A stretch of DNA of 64,000 nucleotides from Candidimonas sp. SYP-B2681 (lineage in GTDB: Bacteria; Pseudomonadota; Gammaproteobacteria; Burkholderiales; Burkholderiaceae_B), in NCBI RefSeq assembly GCF_003971065.1, contig NZ_RYDV01000006.1, positions 62,001 to 126,000 on the forward strand, read 5' to 3'. A program made the position numbers and the translations under genes. The notes under the pieces were generated by a model. It worked only from the letters and a program-made list of their open reading frames with translations, ran no database searches and was not told the origin of the DNA. This document shows, piece by piece, positions 27,232 to 36,047 of this stretch. How positions within the stretch are numbered: position 1 is the first letter of the stretch; each line of letters opens with the position of its first letter.

Positions 27232-28146
27232 TCAATTCAGCTTGGGGTTGAGTGCATCGCGCAGCCAATCGCCCAGCAGGTTGACCGACAGCACCAGCAA
27301 CACCAGCATCATGCCGGGGAAGATCGTGATCCACCACTCGCCGGAAAAGAGGAAGTCGTTGCCAATACGTATGAGTGTGCCTAAGGATGGCGAGGTCGGC
27401 GGCACCCCTACCCCAAGGAAGGAGAGCGTGGCTTCGGTAATGATAGCCGTTGCCAGATGCACGGTAGCCAGCACTAGCACTGGCCCCACGACGTTGGGCA
27501 GCACATGGCGGAAGATGATAACCAGCGGCGCGACGCCGATCACGCGCGCCGCCTGTACGTATTCGCGGCCTTTTTCGACCATGGCCAGGCCGCGAACGGT
27601 GCGCGCATACTGCGGCCAACCAGCCAGTGCGATGGCCCCCACCAACACTGGGAAGGCCAATACGTCATGCAGTTCGCGCGGCATGGCGGCGCGGGCGACG
27701 CCATCGATCAGCAGGGCAATGAGGATCGCCGGGAAAGACAACTGCACGTCGGCCACTCGCATGATGAACGCATCGATACGGCCGCCCGCATAGCCAGCCA
27801 ACAAGCCCAGGCATATGCCAGCGATCAGCGCCAATGCGACAGACGCCAGGCCGATAAGCAGGGAAACCCGGGTGCCGTAGAGCAACGCGGAATAGAGGTC
27901 GCGGCCCTGGCTGTCGGTCCCCAGGCGGAACGTCCATTGCCCACTTTCCATCCATACAGGTGGCAACAAGGCATTGAGCAGCTCGACCGTGGTCAGATCG
28001 AACGGGTTGTGCGGTGCCACCCACTGCGCACCGAACGCTCCGACCAAAAGCAGGACGAAAAGCACAGTAGACAGCCAGGCAACAGGCGTATGACGCCACG
28101 ACCATGCCAAATCGCTGTCAGACCAGCGTTTCAATATCGCTATCAT
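27232..28146 (-). CDS. Dpp/Opp-type ABC transporter permease (DppC-like)
   Basis: Inner-membrane permease of 304 residues with an N-terminal OppC-type segment (TVLFVLLLVGAFGAQWVAP) and five further helices. The EAA loop reads QAARVIGVAPLVIIFRHVLPN. ATG 28146 shares one base with the DppB-like stop (TGATG), giving coupling; the open frame that begins at 28254 overlaps the upstream permease and is rejected. Together with the DppB-like protein it forms the translocation pore. Confidence 0.94.
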   Translation of the reverse strand: MIAILKRWSDSDLAWSWRHTPVAWLSTVLFVLLLVGAFGAQWVAPHNPFDLTTVELLNALLPPVWMESGQWTFRLGTDSQGRDLYSALLYGTRVSLLIGLASVALALIAGICLGLLAGYAGGRIDAFIMRVADVQLSFPAILIALLIDGVARAAMPRELHDVLAFPVLVGAIALAGWPQYARTVRGLAMVEKGREYVQAARVIGVAPLVIIFRHVLPNVVGPVLVLATVHLATAIITEATLSFLGVGVPPTSPSLGTLIRIGNDFLFSGEWWITIFPGMMLVLLVLSVNLLGDWLRDALNPKLN

Positions 28147-29132
28147 CAATGGCCTCCAGGGCGTCCCAGACTGATACGCAGTCGGGGATCGACCACGAAG
28201 TAAAGCAGGTCGACGACGAGGTTGATGCACACAAATACCAGCGCGATCAGGCAAAGATAGGCCGCCATGACGGGCACATCAGCAAACTGCACGGCCTGGA
28301 TGAAAAGCAAGCCCATGCCGGGCCACTGAAAGACAGTTTCGGTGACGATCGCAAACGCGATAATGCCACCCAACTGCAAGCCGGTAATCGTAATGACAGG
28401 AACGAGCGTGTTCTTGAGCGCATGGCCGAAATGGATGGCACGTTTGCGCAAGCCCCGGGCATGCGCGAACTTGATGTAGTCGGTGCGCAGGACCTCGAGC
28501 ATTTCAGACCGTACCAGCCGCAATATCAGCGTAAGTTGAAACAGCGACAGCGTAATGGCGGGTAAGACAAGGTGCTTCCAGCCATCGACAGTAAGCAGGC
28601 CCGTGCTCCACCACCCCAGCTTTACCACCTCGCCACGTCCGTAGCTCGGCAGCCAGCCTAGCATCACGGAAAACACGAGGATCAGCAGTATGCCTATCAG
28701 GAAGGTAGGCAACGATACACCCAGCAGCGAGATCGAAAGTATGATCTGCGACCCTTTGCCTTTACGCCGCAGCGCGGTATACACCCCCAGAGGCAGCCCG
28801 ATAACGAGCGCCAGCACGGCGGCCGCCACCGAAAGCTCCACGGTTGCGGGTAAGCGGTCACTTAGCAGTTCAGACACCTTCTGGCTCTGGCGCAGCGACA
28901 GCCCAAAATCGCCCCGCGCCGCGTTGGCGATAAAGTAAGCAAATTGAACGGGCGCGGAACGATCCAGCCCAAGGCCCTGGCGCAGCTCGATCCGGTCCTG
29001 ATCGGTAGCGTCCTGCCCAAGCATGATGGTGACTGGGTCCCCGATATAACGGAACAGAACGAAGGCCAGCAAGGCGACTGTCAGCATGACAGCCACCGCC
29101 TGGATCATGCGACGCAAAATAAAGGGCAGCAC
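28146..29132 (-). CDS. Dpp/Opp-type ABC transporter permease (DppB-like)
   Basis: Permease subunit of 328 residues. The N-terminus MLPFILRRMIQAVAVMLTVALLAFVLFRYIGDP and the following GQDATDQDRIELRQGLGLD are hallmarks of DppB/NikB proteins. The EAA region is KFAHARGLRKRAIHFGHALKN. It begins six bases after the binding-protein stop and overlaps the next permease by one base. Confidence 0.95.
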   Translation of the reverse strand: MLPFILRRMIQAVAVMLTVALLAFVLFRYIGDPVTIMLGQDATDQDRIELRQGLGLDRSAPVQFAYFIANAARGDFGLSLRQSQKVSELLSDRLPATVELSVAAAVLALVIGLPLGVYTALRRKGKGSQIILSISLLGVSLPTFLIGILLILVFSVMLGWLPSYGRGEVVKLGWWSTGLLTVDGWKHLVLPAITLSLFQLTLILRLVRSEMLEVLRTDYIKFAHARGLRKRAIHFGHALKNTLVPVITITGLQLGGIIAFAIVTETVFQWPGMGLLFIQAVQFADVPVMAAYLCLIALVFVCINLVVDLLYFVVDPRLRISLGRPGGH

Positions 29133-29138
29133 GATGGA

Positions 29139-30710
29139 TTAATCTATCGTCACCCAATCGGCAGTCAAGCGGTTATCGGCGCGGTGCACGACATTGACAT
29201 TCTTTGCCATGGCCCAAGGGATGACCTGGTCATGGAGTGGAATATGACCGAATTCGCTGGCGTGAACTTGCAGCACTTTCTGTATGGCCGCATCACGCTT
29301 GGCTGGGTCGGTCTCGATTTTGATCTGCTTGATCAAGTTGTCGGCTTCGGGGTTGGCGTAGCCGCCGAAGTTAAACGAGCCGTCGGCCCCTTCACCTTTG
29401 CTGTGGATCAGGCTTTGCAAGGTATATAAGGCGTCGAAGGTGGGCACGCCCCAGCCAAACAGGTAGGCGCTGGTGTCGAACGATTGCACTTTGGGGAAGT
29501 AGGTGGCGCGCGGCATGGCGTTAAGCGCAGCCTTGACGCCAACCTTGGCCCACATGCCCACGACGGCTTGGCAAATGGCCTCATCGTTGATGTAGCGGTT
29601 GTTCGGGCAATCCAGGGTGAAGTCGATACTGTTCTCGTAGCCGGCTTCTTTAAGCAGCTTGCGGGCCTTTTCGACATCGTAGGAAACGCGCTCGGCAAGG
29701 TCTTTCGACCAACCATGCACTTGTGGGGCGATCATGGTGCCGGTGGGCGACGATGAGTTGCGCATCACAGCCTTCTTGATGGCCTCGACGTCAATGGCCC
29801 GGTAAAGCGCTTCACGCACGCGTACATCGGCAAAGGGGTTTTTGCCCTTGACGCTGGAATACTTCAATTCCTGGCTTTTTTGGTCCAGACCAAGGTAAAT
29901 GGTGCGGTATTCATTTCCTTCGACCACTTTCGCCTGCTGCTTGATGCGGGCCAGGTCTTGTGCTGGAGGGTCGAGGATGAAATCGATCTCGCCGGACAAC
30001 AAGGCCGCCGTGCGCGTTGCGTTTTGCTTGATCGGCGTATAGACGACTTCGGTCACATTGCCGACCTTATTGGCCTTGCCCCACCAGTCGACGTTCTCGG
30101 CGAATACCGTGCGTACGTCGACTTCGCGAGACTTAAGCGTGTATGCCCCGGTGCCATTGGCATTACGTGCCGAAAACGTTTCTTGCTTCTTGGAAAAGTC
30201 CTGCGGCGCTGTGGCGTTGTTTTTATCGGCCCAGGCGCGGCTCATGATGAATACATTTGTTAGCTGGCGCAACAAGACCGGGTTAGGCCCGCCTGTAATC
30301 ACTTCGACGGTGCTGTCGTCCACTTGCCTAACGTCGGTAATGCCATTGACGTACGCCTTGAAATTGGACGTTGGCGACAGGGCGCGCTTGATTGAAAACA
30401 CCACGTCGTCTGCTGTAAACGGGGTGCCGTCATGAAACTTGACGCCTTCCCGTAGCGTGAAGCGCCACGTGGTGGGCGCGGACTGTTCCCAGGAAAGGGC
30501 AAGGCCCGGGCTTAGCTTGAAGTCTTTGTCGTAGGCAACCAGCGTATCGTATACATAGCTTGACGCCGCGATGGTCAGGCCCTCGTTCTGCGCGTGCGGA
30601 TCCAGCGTGAGGATATCGCCCTGACTCGCCCAGCGCAGGGTTTTAGCTTGGCCCATCACGGGCACGGCAAGAGCAGTGGCGAGCGCGGCGGCAAGTACGG
30701 TTTTATGCAT
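29139..30710 (-). CDS. Dpp/Opp-type ABC transporter substrate-binding protein
   Basis: Periplasmic peptide-type binding protein (SBP family 5) of 523 residues. Sec signal peptide at residues 1-23 (HKTVLAAALATALAVPVMG, cleavage near GQA). The mature protein starts TLRWASQGDILTLDPHAQNEG, and the family signature region is WRFTLREGVKFHDGTPFTADDVVFSIKR. I chose ATG 30710 over GTG 30719 because AGGTGG is then correctly spaced. First gene of a five-gene operon transcribed towards 25.2 kb. Ligand could be a peptide, opine or other amide; SBP5 proteins cannot be assigned from sequence alone. Confidence 0.94.
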   Translation of the reverse strand: MHKTVLAAALATALAVPVMGQAKTLRWASQGDILTLDPHAQNEGLTIAASSYVYDTLVAYDKDFKLSPGLALSWEQSAPTTWRFTLREGVKFHDGTPFTADDVVFSIKRALSPTSNFKAYVNGITDVRQVDDSTVEVITGGPNPVLLRQLTNVFIMSRAWADKNNATAPQDFSKKQETFSARNANGTGAYTLKSREVDVRTVFAENVDWWGKANKVGNVTEVVYTPIKQNATRTAALLSGEIDFILDPPAQDLARIKQQAKVVEGNEYRTIYLGLDQKSQELKYSSVKGKNPFADVRVREALYRAIDVEAIKKAVMRNSSSPTGTMIAPQVHGWSKDLAERVSYDVEKARKLLKEAGYENSIDFTLDCPNNRYINDEAICQAVVGMWAKVGVKAALNAMPRATYFPKVQSFDTSAYLFGWGVPTFDALYTLQSLIHSKGEGADGSFNFGGYANPEADNLIKQIKIETDPAKRDAAIQKVLQVHASEFGHIPLHDQVIPWAMAKNVNVVHRADNRLTADWVTID

Positions 30711-30903
30711 GGAATCCACCTAAAAGGTAACTAAAATTTACCCGATAGTGCCTCTACGCTAAGGTACACGTCAAACCCTCTTTCGCCCCATTTACGGATT
30801 GCGGTTATATGACTATAGACCCGCTATAAGGCTTACTAAATCGCAGCTTCACATGCGCACAAATATTTACAGCGCGGCGCGGACGATGCCGGCCCGCCCT
30901 TTC

Positions 30904-32367
30904 CTACTGACCATCCGCTGAAAACCTATGCGCGATCATTGCCGGCTCCCCTTCCTTCACCGTTAGTTGCAGTCGTTTGGCAGGCAAATCGCCATTGACG
31001 ATGCGTATCTCGTATGTGCCCGGCATTAACGTCAATGATCTGAGCGGCGGCGATACGCCCCGTGTAGCACCATTGACGAACACTTCGCCCCAAGGACGCA
31101 CATTGACCCCTACCTTAACGGCGTTGGGCTTTGGTTCCGCTTGGCGTTTTGTGGATTTCTCGGATCGTGGAACTGCTTTCGTTCGGTCCGTCGCCGTGGC
31201 GTCGGTACGCGTTCCCGCTTGCATCCCGCCATTTACTGAAAGTCTTGGTTCGGTCAGCTTAGCGGAGGCGTTCGCGGCCGACGCCTGCGCGGGTGGCGTA
31301 GTAGCGACCGCAACCGGACCGCTTTGCGCGGAATAGGAAACCGCGCCATCCACGGAATCGGAAACGATATCGCCGAGCGCGTCGAACGTCAGATCTGGCT
31401 TGGAGTTGACCAGCGGGTCAGACGTTTTGTTGGCCGTCGAACTCACTGGAGGACTCTCCTTGGCTCCGGTACGCGGGCCGTTGGTGGCGCCTGCGATAGT
31501 CGCGAGCTTGGATTCAGAGCGGGAATCGCTTGCGCGGTTGGACGCCGTCGACGCGGCAACCTGCGCACTCTTCGGGGAGCTTACGGAGTCAGCGTCGTGC
31601 CCGCCAACGGTCTGCCACGCCACAATGCAAAACACCGCAACGATCGCCAGCGCCACGGGTACTCGCCACCGAAACGAACGGGTGTTGTCTGGCCGGTGCG
31701 TGAGCGTGTTGTGCTCGTTGCTGCAAGCCATTGGCAATACCGCAGGATTTTCGTCGCTCGCCGCAGGAGCCCCCGTCGTCGTCGCGCCGGCATCGATAAC
31801 CGGTATGCCGGAGACGTCGGCCGCGCGTATTCCCAGGGCGAATTCATCAAGACTCTGTTGCCGGGCTCGCACGTCGAGCGAGAGGCCGCGCGCGATGGCG
31901 GCCTGGAACGACGTCGCGAACCGGCGGTCGACATCTTCGTCAAAGGTGATCTCTGAGCCTTCCACCATGCGTGACACGGCGTTGGGTGGAGCCTCGCCGA
32001 CGGCAAGCGCGTATGCCAGGGCGCTTAAGCCATAGACATCTGTCCATGGCCCCACCGGCCAATTGGCCTCGCCCTTATACTGTTCGAACGCCACATAGCC
32101 GCCGGGCAGCACGCCGAACAGTCGGTCGTCGCTGCCAAGCGGCCCAGGCACGCTGGGATCCAGCGACAGCCTACCCTTGTGGTCCACGACGATATGCTGG
32201 GGCGACATATGTCCGAAAACCTTTCCTTCACTATGCAGGGGTCGCAAGGCTTCGCATAGTGATAGCAAAATGGCCTTCACGCGGATTTCGTCGATCGAGC
32301 CCCGCTTGCGCCAAGCGTCGGTCTCTAATAAAGTCCGCCCATCTGCAAACTCGTTTTGCATCGTCAC
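30904..32367 (-). CDS. Pseudokinase with transmembrane segment and PEGA domain
   Basis: A 487-residue protein related to bacterial Ser/Thr kinases but lacking what catalysis needs. The frame starts inside the kinase fold, so the ATP-binding N-lobe (glycine loop and VAIK lysine) is absent. The catalytic loop position reads FGHMSPQHI (51-59) instead of HxDxxPxNI, replacing both the Asp and the Asn, and the DFG position is LDPS (69-72). Structural residues of the C-lobe remain (FEQY at 94-97, PWTDVYGL at 107-114). A membrane helix spans about 236-256, then a low-complexity Ser/Thr/Ala-rich linker, and a PEGA-like beta domain at about 418-485 (VNVRPWGEVFVNG). It is divergent from a TssQ-type lipoprotein gene, an arrangement that recalls type VI secretion regulators. 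GTG 32367 or ATG 32361 are the only nearby starts. Confidence 0.8.
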   Translation of the reverse strand: MTMQNEFADGRTLLETDAWRKRGSIDEIRVKAILLSLCEALRPLHSEGKVFGHMSPQHIVVDHKGRLSLDPSVPGPLGSDDRLFGVLPGGYVAFEQYKGEANWPVGPWTDVYGLSALAYALAVGEAPPNAVSRMVEGSEITFDEDVDRRFATSFQAAIARGLSLDVRARQQSLDEFALGIRAADVSGIPVIDAGATTTGAPAASDENPAVLPMACSNEHNTLTHRPDNTRSFRWRVPVALAIVAVFCIVAWQTVGGHDADSVSSPKSAQVAASTASNRASDSRSESKLATIAGATNGPRTGAKESPPVSSTANKTSDPLVNSKPDLTFDALGDIVSDSVDGAVSYSAQSGPVAVATTPPAQASAANASAKLTEPRLSVNGGMQAGTRTDATATDRTKAVPRSEKSTKRQAEPKPNAVKVGVNVRPWGEVFVNGATRGVSPPLRSLTLMPGTYEIRIVNGDLPAKRLQLTVKEGEPAMIAHRFSADGQ

Positions 32368-32735
32368 TAATATCCCCGCATCTGTAAATGTAGCTTATCG
32401 AAACCTTCGCGGCACACCAGCATCGAGGGAAATCAGGGGCCCGAGCGGGGCGCGGCTCGTGTCACGATAAAAAAAGTCGCCGCTTGCGGAAAGTTTCCAT
32501 ATTAGCCTCGCCACGACTTCCCATTCATTAGAACAAAAGGCATTTTGCCCGACTAAATTAAACACAATATAGAAGTCAAATCAACGGCTGGCACGCGCGA
32601 TTCCTGAAGTAACATTCCAACAACTTAGACACCCGTTGGGATATGCCTTGTCGACGCTTGAATTCGCGACATACGCGGACAGTAGGATCAGGCCCCTTTT
32701 CTTGTTACACCAACCACTAAGACCGGAATCTCCAT
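32368..32735. other. Divergent intergenic region with a possible kinase N-lobe remnant
   Basis: This 368-base gap separates the pseudokinase (-) from the TssQ gene (+). Upstream of the pseudokinase start its frame continues as A-T-F-T-D-A-G-I-L-V and meets a stop (TAA, 32397-32395) ten codons up; the same frame beyond the stop reads P-L-I-S-L-D-A-G-V-P-R-R-F-R, which is open and protein-like but short. I see no clear promoter and no terminator. The region is more A/T-rich towards 32.5-32.6 kb. Confidence 0.4.
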
Positions 32736-33125
32736 ATGAAGCTTTACGTGGCGCTTGTTGGCATTGCAACCTGCCTGAACCTTGTGAGCTGTGCTCAGCG
32801 CCCTATTGACGGTCCTGCCGTAACGCGAGCGCAAAGCCAGGCCATTGAGGAGGTTCGGCTAGCCTATGAGGCAGGACGTTACGCCGAGGTGGCGCAACGT
32901 GTAGGGCTATCAGTAGATCTGCAAACAGCTCCTCCCGCGCTTCACCTCGAAGCCCTTAAGCTGCAAGCGTTCAGCTATTGTCTGCTGAATGATACTGGGC
33001 GCTGTAAACAAAGCTTCAACCGCCTATTGAATCGCTATCCAACTTTTGATCTTGCAGCCGCCGAGCGCCAGCACCCGATGTGGGGACCCGTCTTCCAACA
33101 GGCGAAGGTTGACGCCGGGAAATAA
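32736..33125 (+). CDS. tssQ: TssQ-family type VI secretion-associated lipoprotein
   Basis: Small outer-membrane or periplasmic lipoprotein of 129 residues. The lipobox is LNLVSC at the end of the signal peptide, so Cys about residue 20 would be lipidated. The mature part is helical and TPR-like: EVRLAYEAGRYAEVAQRV, ALHLEALKLQAFSYCLLNDTGRCKQSFNRLL, then AAERQHPMWGPVF. The last element and the LQAFSYC segment are what I recognise as the TssQ family, found beside betaproteobacterial type VI secretion clusters. No tss core gene is present in this window. It is divergent from the pseudokinase-PEGA gene. Confidence 0.75.
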   Translation: MKLYVALVGIATCLNLVSCAQRPIDGPAVTRAQSQAIEEVRLAYEAGRYAEVAQRVGLSVDLQTAPPALHLEALKLQAFSYCLLNDTGRCKQSFNRLLNRYPTFDLAAAERQHPMWGPVFQQAKVDAGK

Positions 33126-33313
33126 CCGACATAAGAATTATTGCGCTCAATAAGGCCGAACCCGCACAGCGGCAGCCACATCCCACCACGGCACATGACC
33201 CCTTTATAAAGCCTTCTCGATGGACCGTACGTAAACGTTAGACAGTGCGAAATTCGATATGCAGAGCGCCGAAAGCACAACCGCGGTTCTCCTACATGCG
33301 TATTGCGGAGCGC

Positions 33314-34423
33314 TCAGTATGCGGACATCCTGGCCGCGGATCGGCGCCGCAGCATCCTGTCGCTCCAGCGGAACATGCGCCCCATGGCCGCCAAGGTCCA
33401 CCCAAGCGGGCCTAGAATAAATCGCAGCAACAACATGATGGGCGTCAGTACCAGGGTCCAGCCCACGACTTGCACCAAACCCACCGGCAGGCCGAGCTTT
33501 TCGGCCGTGTATCCGAAAAAGGAATTAATAACGCTGGGGTGGCGGATTGCGATATAGGCCAGCACAGCGGGTGCACCATACTTCACCACTCTTGCGCCGA
33601 TCGCACTGCCGCGCCACAGACCTGCCCCAAGCGCTGCCGAACGCTCGGAAAAGCTAAGCGACCGGCCACCCGCGGCAGCACCTTTGCCCATTCGAAGCAC
33701 CTTGAGCGCGCTGACACCGATTGCCACATCGAGCGCTGCCCAGCCTACGTCGCTAACGGCGATGGTCTCGTCGCGGCGAAACTTGCTTTCCAGCCCTCTG
33801 ACTCCGCCCGCAAAGAAGCTATTGATTCCTTCGAGAACCCGTTCTGTCTGAACCCAGCCGACTTCGCCTTTAGGGCTTATCACGAACTGGCCAAGGAAAT
33901 CATAGCCGTCTGCCTTAATGAACTGAATTGCATAGTTGCCGCGTTCTTCGCTCGACAGCGCCCCGTTCGCAACGGCTTGGCCGGGCTCCTTATCGTTCCA
34001 CAACCCGCGGATCGCATTCAGCGCCGATTGGGATGTCTCGCTTACGCCGCGCATCACTTCCAGGGTCAAAACCTCGTGCGTCGTGAAGTAATGGATGGGT
34101 AGGGTGATGTCCTCCCCGTACGTGCGCAGCACTTCGCGAAAATTTTGATGCTCGCCATACGTCAGAAAAATAGGTCTTGCTAGATCGGGATAACGTAGAA
34201 GTGCGAGCCGCGCCTTCGCCAGCAACACGGGATCGTCGGTATACGAAAGGAAAAGGGCCTGGATTTCTGCCGTCTCGCCGGTCAGTTCGTCCGCCATTTC
34301 CGGCATCGTCTGTGCCACTTGCAGATTCAGCAATTGCGCTTCTAAAGGCTTCGGTTTGTACAGACCAGTGATCAAAAGCGCAGCGAGCAGCGCAAGCAGG
34401 ATGGCCACGACTAGAGTTTTCAT
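33314..34423 (-). CDS. Hypothetical membrane protein, function unknown
   Basis: A 369-residue protein that I do not recognise. An N-terminal membrane anchor (about residues 3-20, TLVVAILLALLAALLITGL) is followed by a periplasmic or cytoplasmic helical domain of about 230 residues (for example LLAKARLALLRYPDLARPIFLTYGEHQNF and LGQFVISPKGEVGWVQTERVLEG). Near the C-terminus there are two more hydrophobic segments (VVKYGAPAVLAYIAI and GLVQVVGWTLVLTPIMLLLRFIL) and a basic tail. The segment DVGWAALDVAIGVSALKVLRMGKGA resembles the hydrophobic pre-toxin stretches of some secreted proteins, but no toxin domain follows. ATG 34423 starts the anchor; the ribosome site is weak. Convergent with the TssQ gene, 188 bases apart, where I see nothing. 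Confidence 0.75.
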   Translation of the reverse strand: MKTLVVAILLALLAALLITGLYKPKPLEAQLLNLQVAQTMPEMADELTGETAEIQALFLSYTDDPVLLAKARLALLRYPDLARPIFLTYGEHQNFREVLRTYGEDITLPIHYFTTHEVLTLEVMRGVSETSQSALNAIRGLWNDKEPGQAVANGALSSEERGNYAIQFIKADGYDFLGQFVISPKGEVGWVQTERVLEGINSFFAGGVRGLESKFRRDETIAVSDVGWAALDVAIGVSALKVLRMGKGAAAGGRSLSFSERSAALGAGLWRGSAIGARVVKYGAPAVLAYIAIRHPSVINSFFGYTAEKLGLPVGLVQVVGWTLVLTPIMLLLRFILGPLGWTLAAMGRMFRWSDRMLRRRSAARMSAY

Positions 34424-34480
34424 TGGACGAGCCCGATAGTGTGCACGCGAAGACACTCACTGTAGCAGAGGACCAAATAA

Positions 34481-34509
34481 TTGACATCAAGAATGGCGGT
34501 CCCTAGAAT
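34481..34509 (+). promoter_or_regulatory. Sigma70 promoter for the prpD-bug operon
   Basis: Perfect -35 TTGACA (34481-34486), 17-base spacer and -10 TAGAAT (34504-34509). It reads towards the MmgE/PrpD gene, whose ATG is about 100 bases on. The predicted start of transcription (about 34516) falls just before a candidate operator. Confidence 0.75.
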
Positions 34510-34522
34510 GCTCGTCTAAAAC

Positions 34523-34549
34523 AGAATAGACATTCTTTCAAACAGAACA
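34523..34549. promoter_or_regulatory. Operator A, shared with 39096-39122
   Basis: Read on the minus strand this 27-base site begins TGTTCTG-T-TTGA-A-AGAA and ends TTCT ten bases later. It matches the site at 39096-39122 at 20 of 27 positions with identical spacing, including 15 of the first 17. It starts 13 bases after the -10 box of the prpD promoter, a position suited to repression. The regulator is not encoded next to it. Confidence 0.6.
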
Positions 34550-34609
34550 ACTATATTGGCGCTGCAAACTTCCAGCGCACCATAACACTTGTTTCAGGAT
34601 TTTCACACC

Positions 34610-35983
34610 ATGCCCATTACACCAACCATAACGGCATCGATTCGCATCGCGGATTTCATGGAGACATATTCATGGGAGGCACTTCCGACGCGGATTCAAG
34701 ATGAATCACAACGCGCGCTGCTCAACTATCTGGCCTGCACGATCAGAGGCGCCATTACCCCATCCGCGGACGCTGCCGTTCGGGGCATTAAATCGCTCGA
34801 CACAGCGGCAGACACGCCGATCGCCGGTCGCACAGAACACTGCGGCTTATCCAATGCCGCCTTGTTGGGAGCATTAAACGCTTCCGCGCATACTTTTGAT
34901 GACACTCATCTGGCAACCATTACCCACCCGACCGCCCCCGTCGCTTCTGCGTGCCTGGCGACAGCTCATCGGCTTTCACGCACGAAACGCCCCGTAACGG
35001 GAACTCGGCTTCTGGCGGCGATCGCAGCGGGCATAGAATTGCAATGCCGCATCAGCAACGCCATCCGTTCAGACGGGACCGCCGACATGGGGTGGTACAT
35101 CACCGGCCTGTCGGGCGGCATTGGAACGGCGATCGCCGTCGGGCATTTGCTCGGGCTCGATCACGAGTCTATGGTGTCAGCGGTTGGCTTGGCCGCAACC
35201 CAGGCTTGCGGGCTGCGCGCCACACACGGCAGTATGGCCATCGCTTTTGTACCGGCGGTTGCCTCACGCAACGGCGTGGATGCGGCCTTCCTGGCGGAGG
35301 CTGGCTTGACATGCTCGCCCATTGCCATTGACGGTCGCAACGGACTTCTGCAAGTTTTGTCCAGCGGGGCAGACTCGACCATGATTACGGAGGGGCTCGG
35401 TTCGCGCTTTGAGTTGTTGAACAATGCCTATAAGCCCTACCCATGCGGAATTGTGATTCATCCATCGATCGACGGTTGCCTCCAGATCGTCAATGAACAC
35501 CCGATCGTTCCTGAAGAGATTGACCGCATTGCGGTCGATGTGCACCCTGACGCCATGACCCTTACCTGGCGGCGGCTACCCGAAACGGAACTCGACGCCC
35601 AGGTGAGCCTGTTTCATTGGATAGCAGCAGTCACGGTCTTCCGCGCAGCAGGTATCCCCGAGGGCAGCCTTCGAGCCATCGAGGACACGCGGGTGCGAGA
35701 TCTGCAGAACCGAATCGACGTGAATATCGATCTCACGCTTGGCGATAATCAGGCCCGTGTAAGCATGATCATGAAAGACGGGCGCCGCTTCAGCACCGAG
35801 GTCGAGAACGCCACGGGCAGCATTAGCAACCCCATGACCACCGACCAACTGATCGAAAAATTCCGTACGCTCGCCGATCCTGTGCTTGGCACGGCGCGAC
35901 AGCACGAAACGTTGCGCCTTTGGACGGACTTGCCGCAAGCAAGCGATGCCGCAAATCTTCTGACTAGCACAGCGCTCGCATAA
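34610..35983 (+). CDS. MmgE/PrpD family protein
   Basis: Cytoplasmic member of the MmgE/PrpD fold, 457 residues, the usual length. The family includes 2-methylcitrate dehydratase PrpD, cis-aconitate decarboxylase and iminodisuccinate epimerase, all acting on small di- or tricarboxylates. Visible signatures are the N-terminal helix with ALLNYLACTIRGA, the active-site stretch NASAHTFDDTH (Asp-Asp-x-His), the cap segment ATQACGLRATHGSMA and NAYKPYPCGIVIHPSID. ATG 34610 is preceded by AGGA at 11 bases; an upstream TTG at 34589 adds seven unconserved residues. The gene is followed by a Bug receptor 64 bases later, so import and first-step processing of a carboxylic acid are probably encoded together. 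No prpB or prpC is adjacent, so this is not the methylcitrate cycle operon. Confidence 0.92.
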   Translation: MPITPTITASIRIADFMETYSWEALPTRIQDESQRALLNYLACTIRGAITPSADAAVRGIKSLDTAADTPIAGRTEHCGLSNAALLGALNASAHTFDDTHLATITHPTAPVASACLATAHRLSRTKRPVTGTRLLAAIAAGIELQCRISNAIRSDGTADMGWYITGLSGGIGTAIAVGHLLGLDHESMVSAVGLAATQACGLRATHGSMAIAFVPAVASRNGVDAAFLAEAGLTCSPIAIDGRNGLLQVLSSGADSTMITEGLGSRFELLNNAYKPYPCGIVIHPSIDGCLQIVNEHPIVPEEIDRIAVDVHPDAMTLTWRRLPETELDAQVSLFHWIAAVTVFRAAGIPEGSLRAIEDTRVRDLQNRIDVNIDLTLGDNQARVSMIMKDGRRFSTEVENATGSISNPMTTDQLIEKFRTLADPVLGTARQHETLRLWTDLPQASDAANLLTSTALA

Positions 35984-36047
35984 AGATAGCAAACCGTAAA
36001 CGATCAAACACGACTACCAGAATCCATAACAAAGACAGGAGCATCAA

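Noticed and set aside
26894-27793. 299-codon plus-strand frame
   Set aside because: It is antisense to two well-supported peptide-transporter genes and is Ser/Arg/Pro-rich like a codon shadow.
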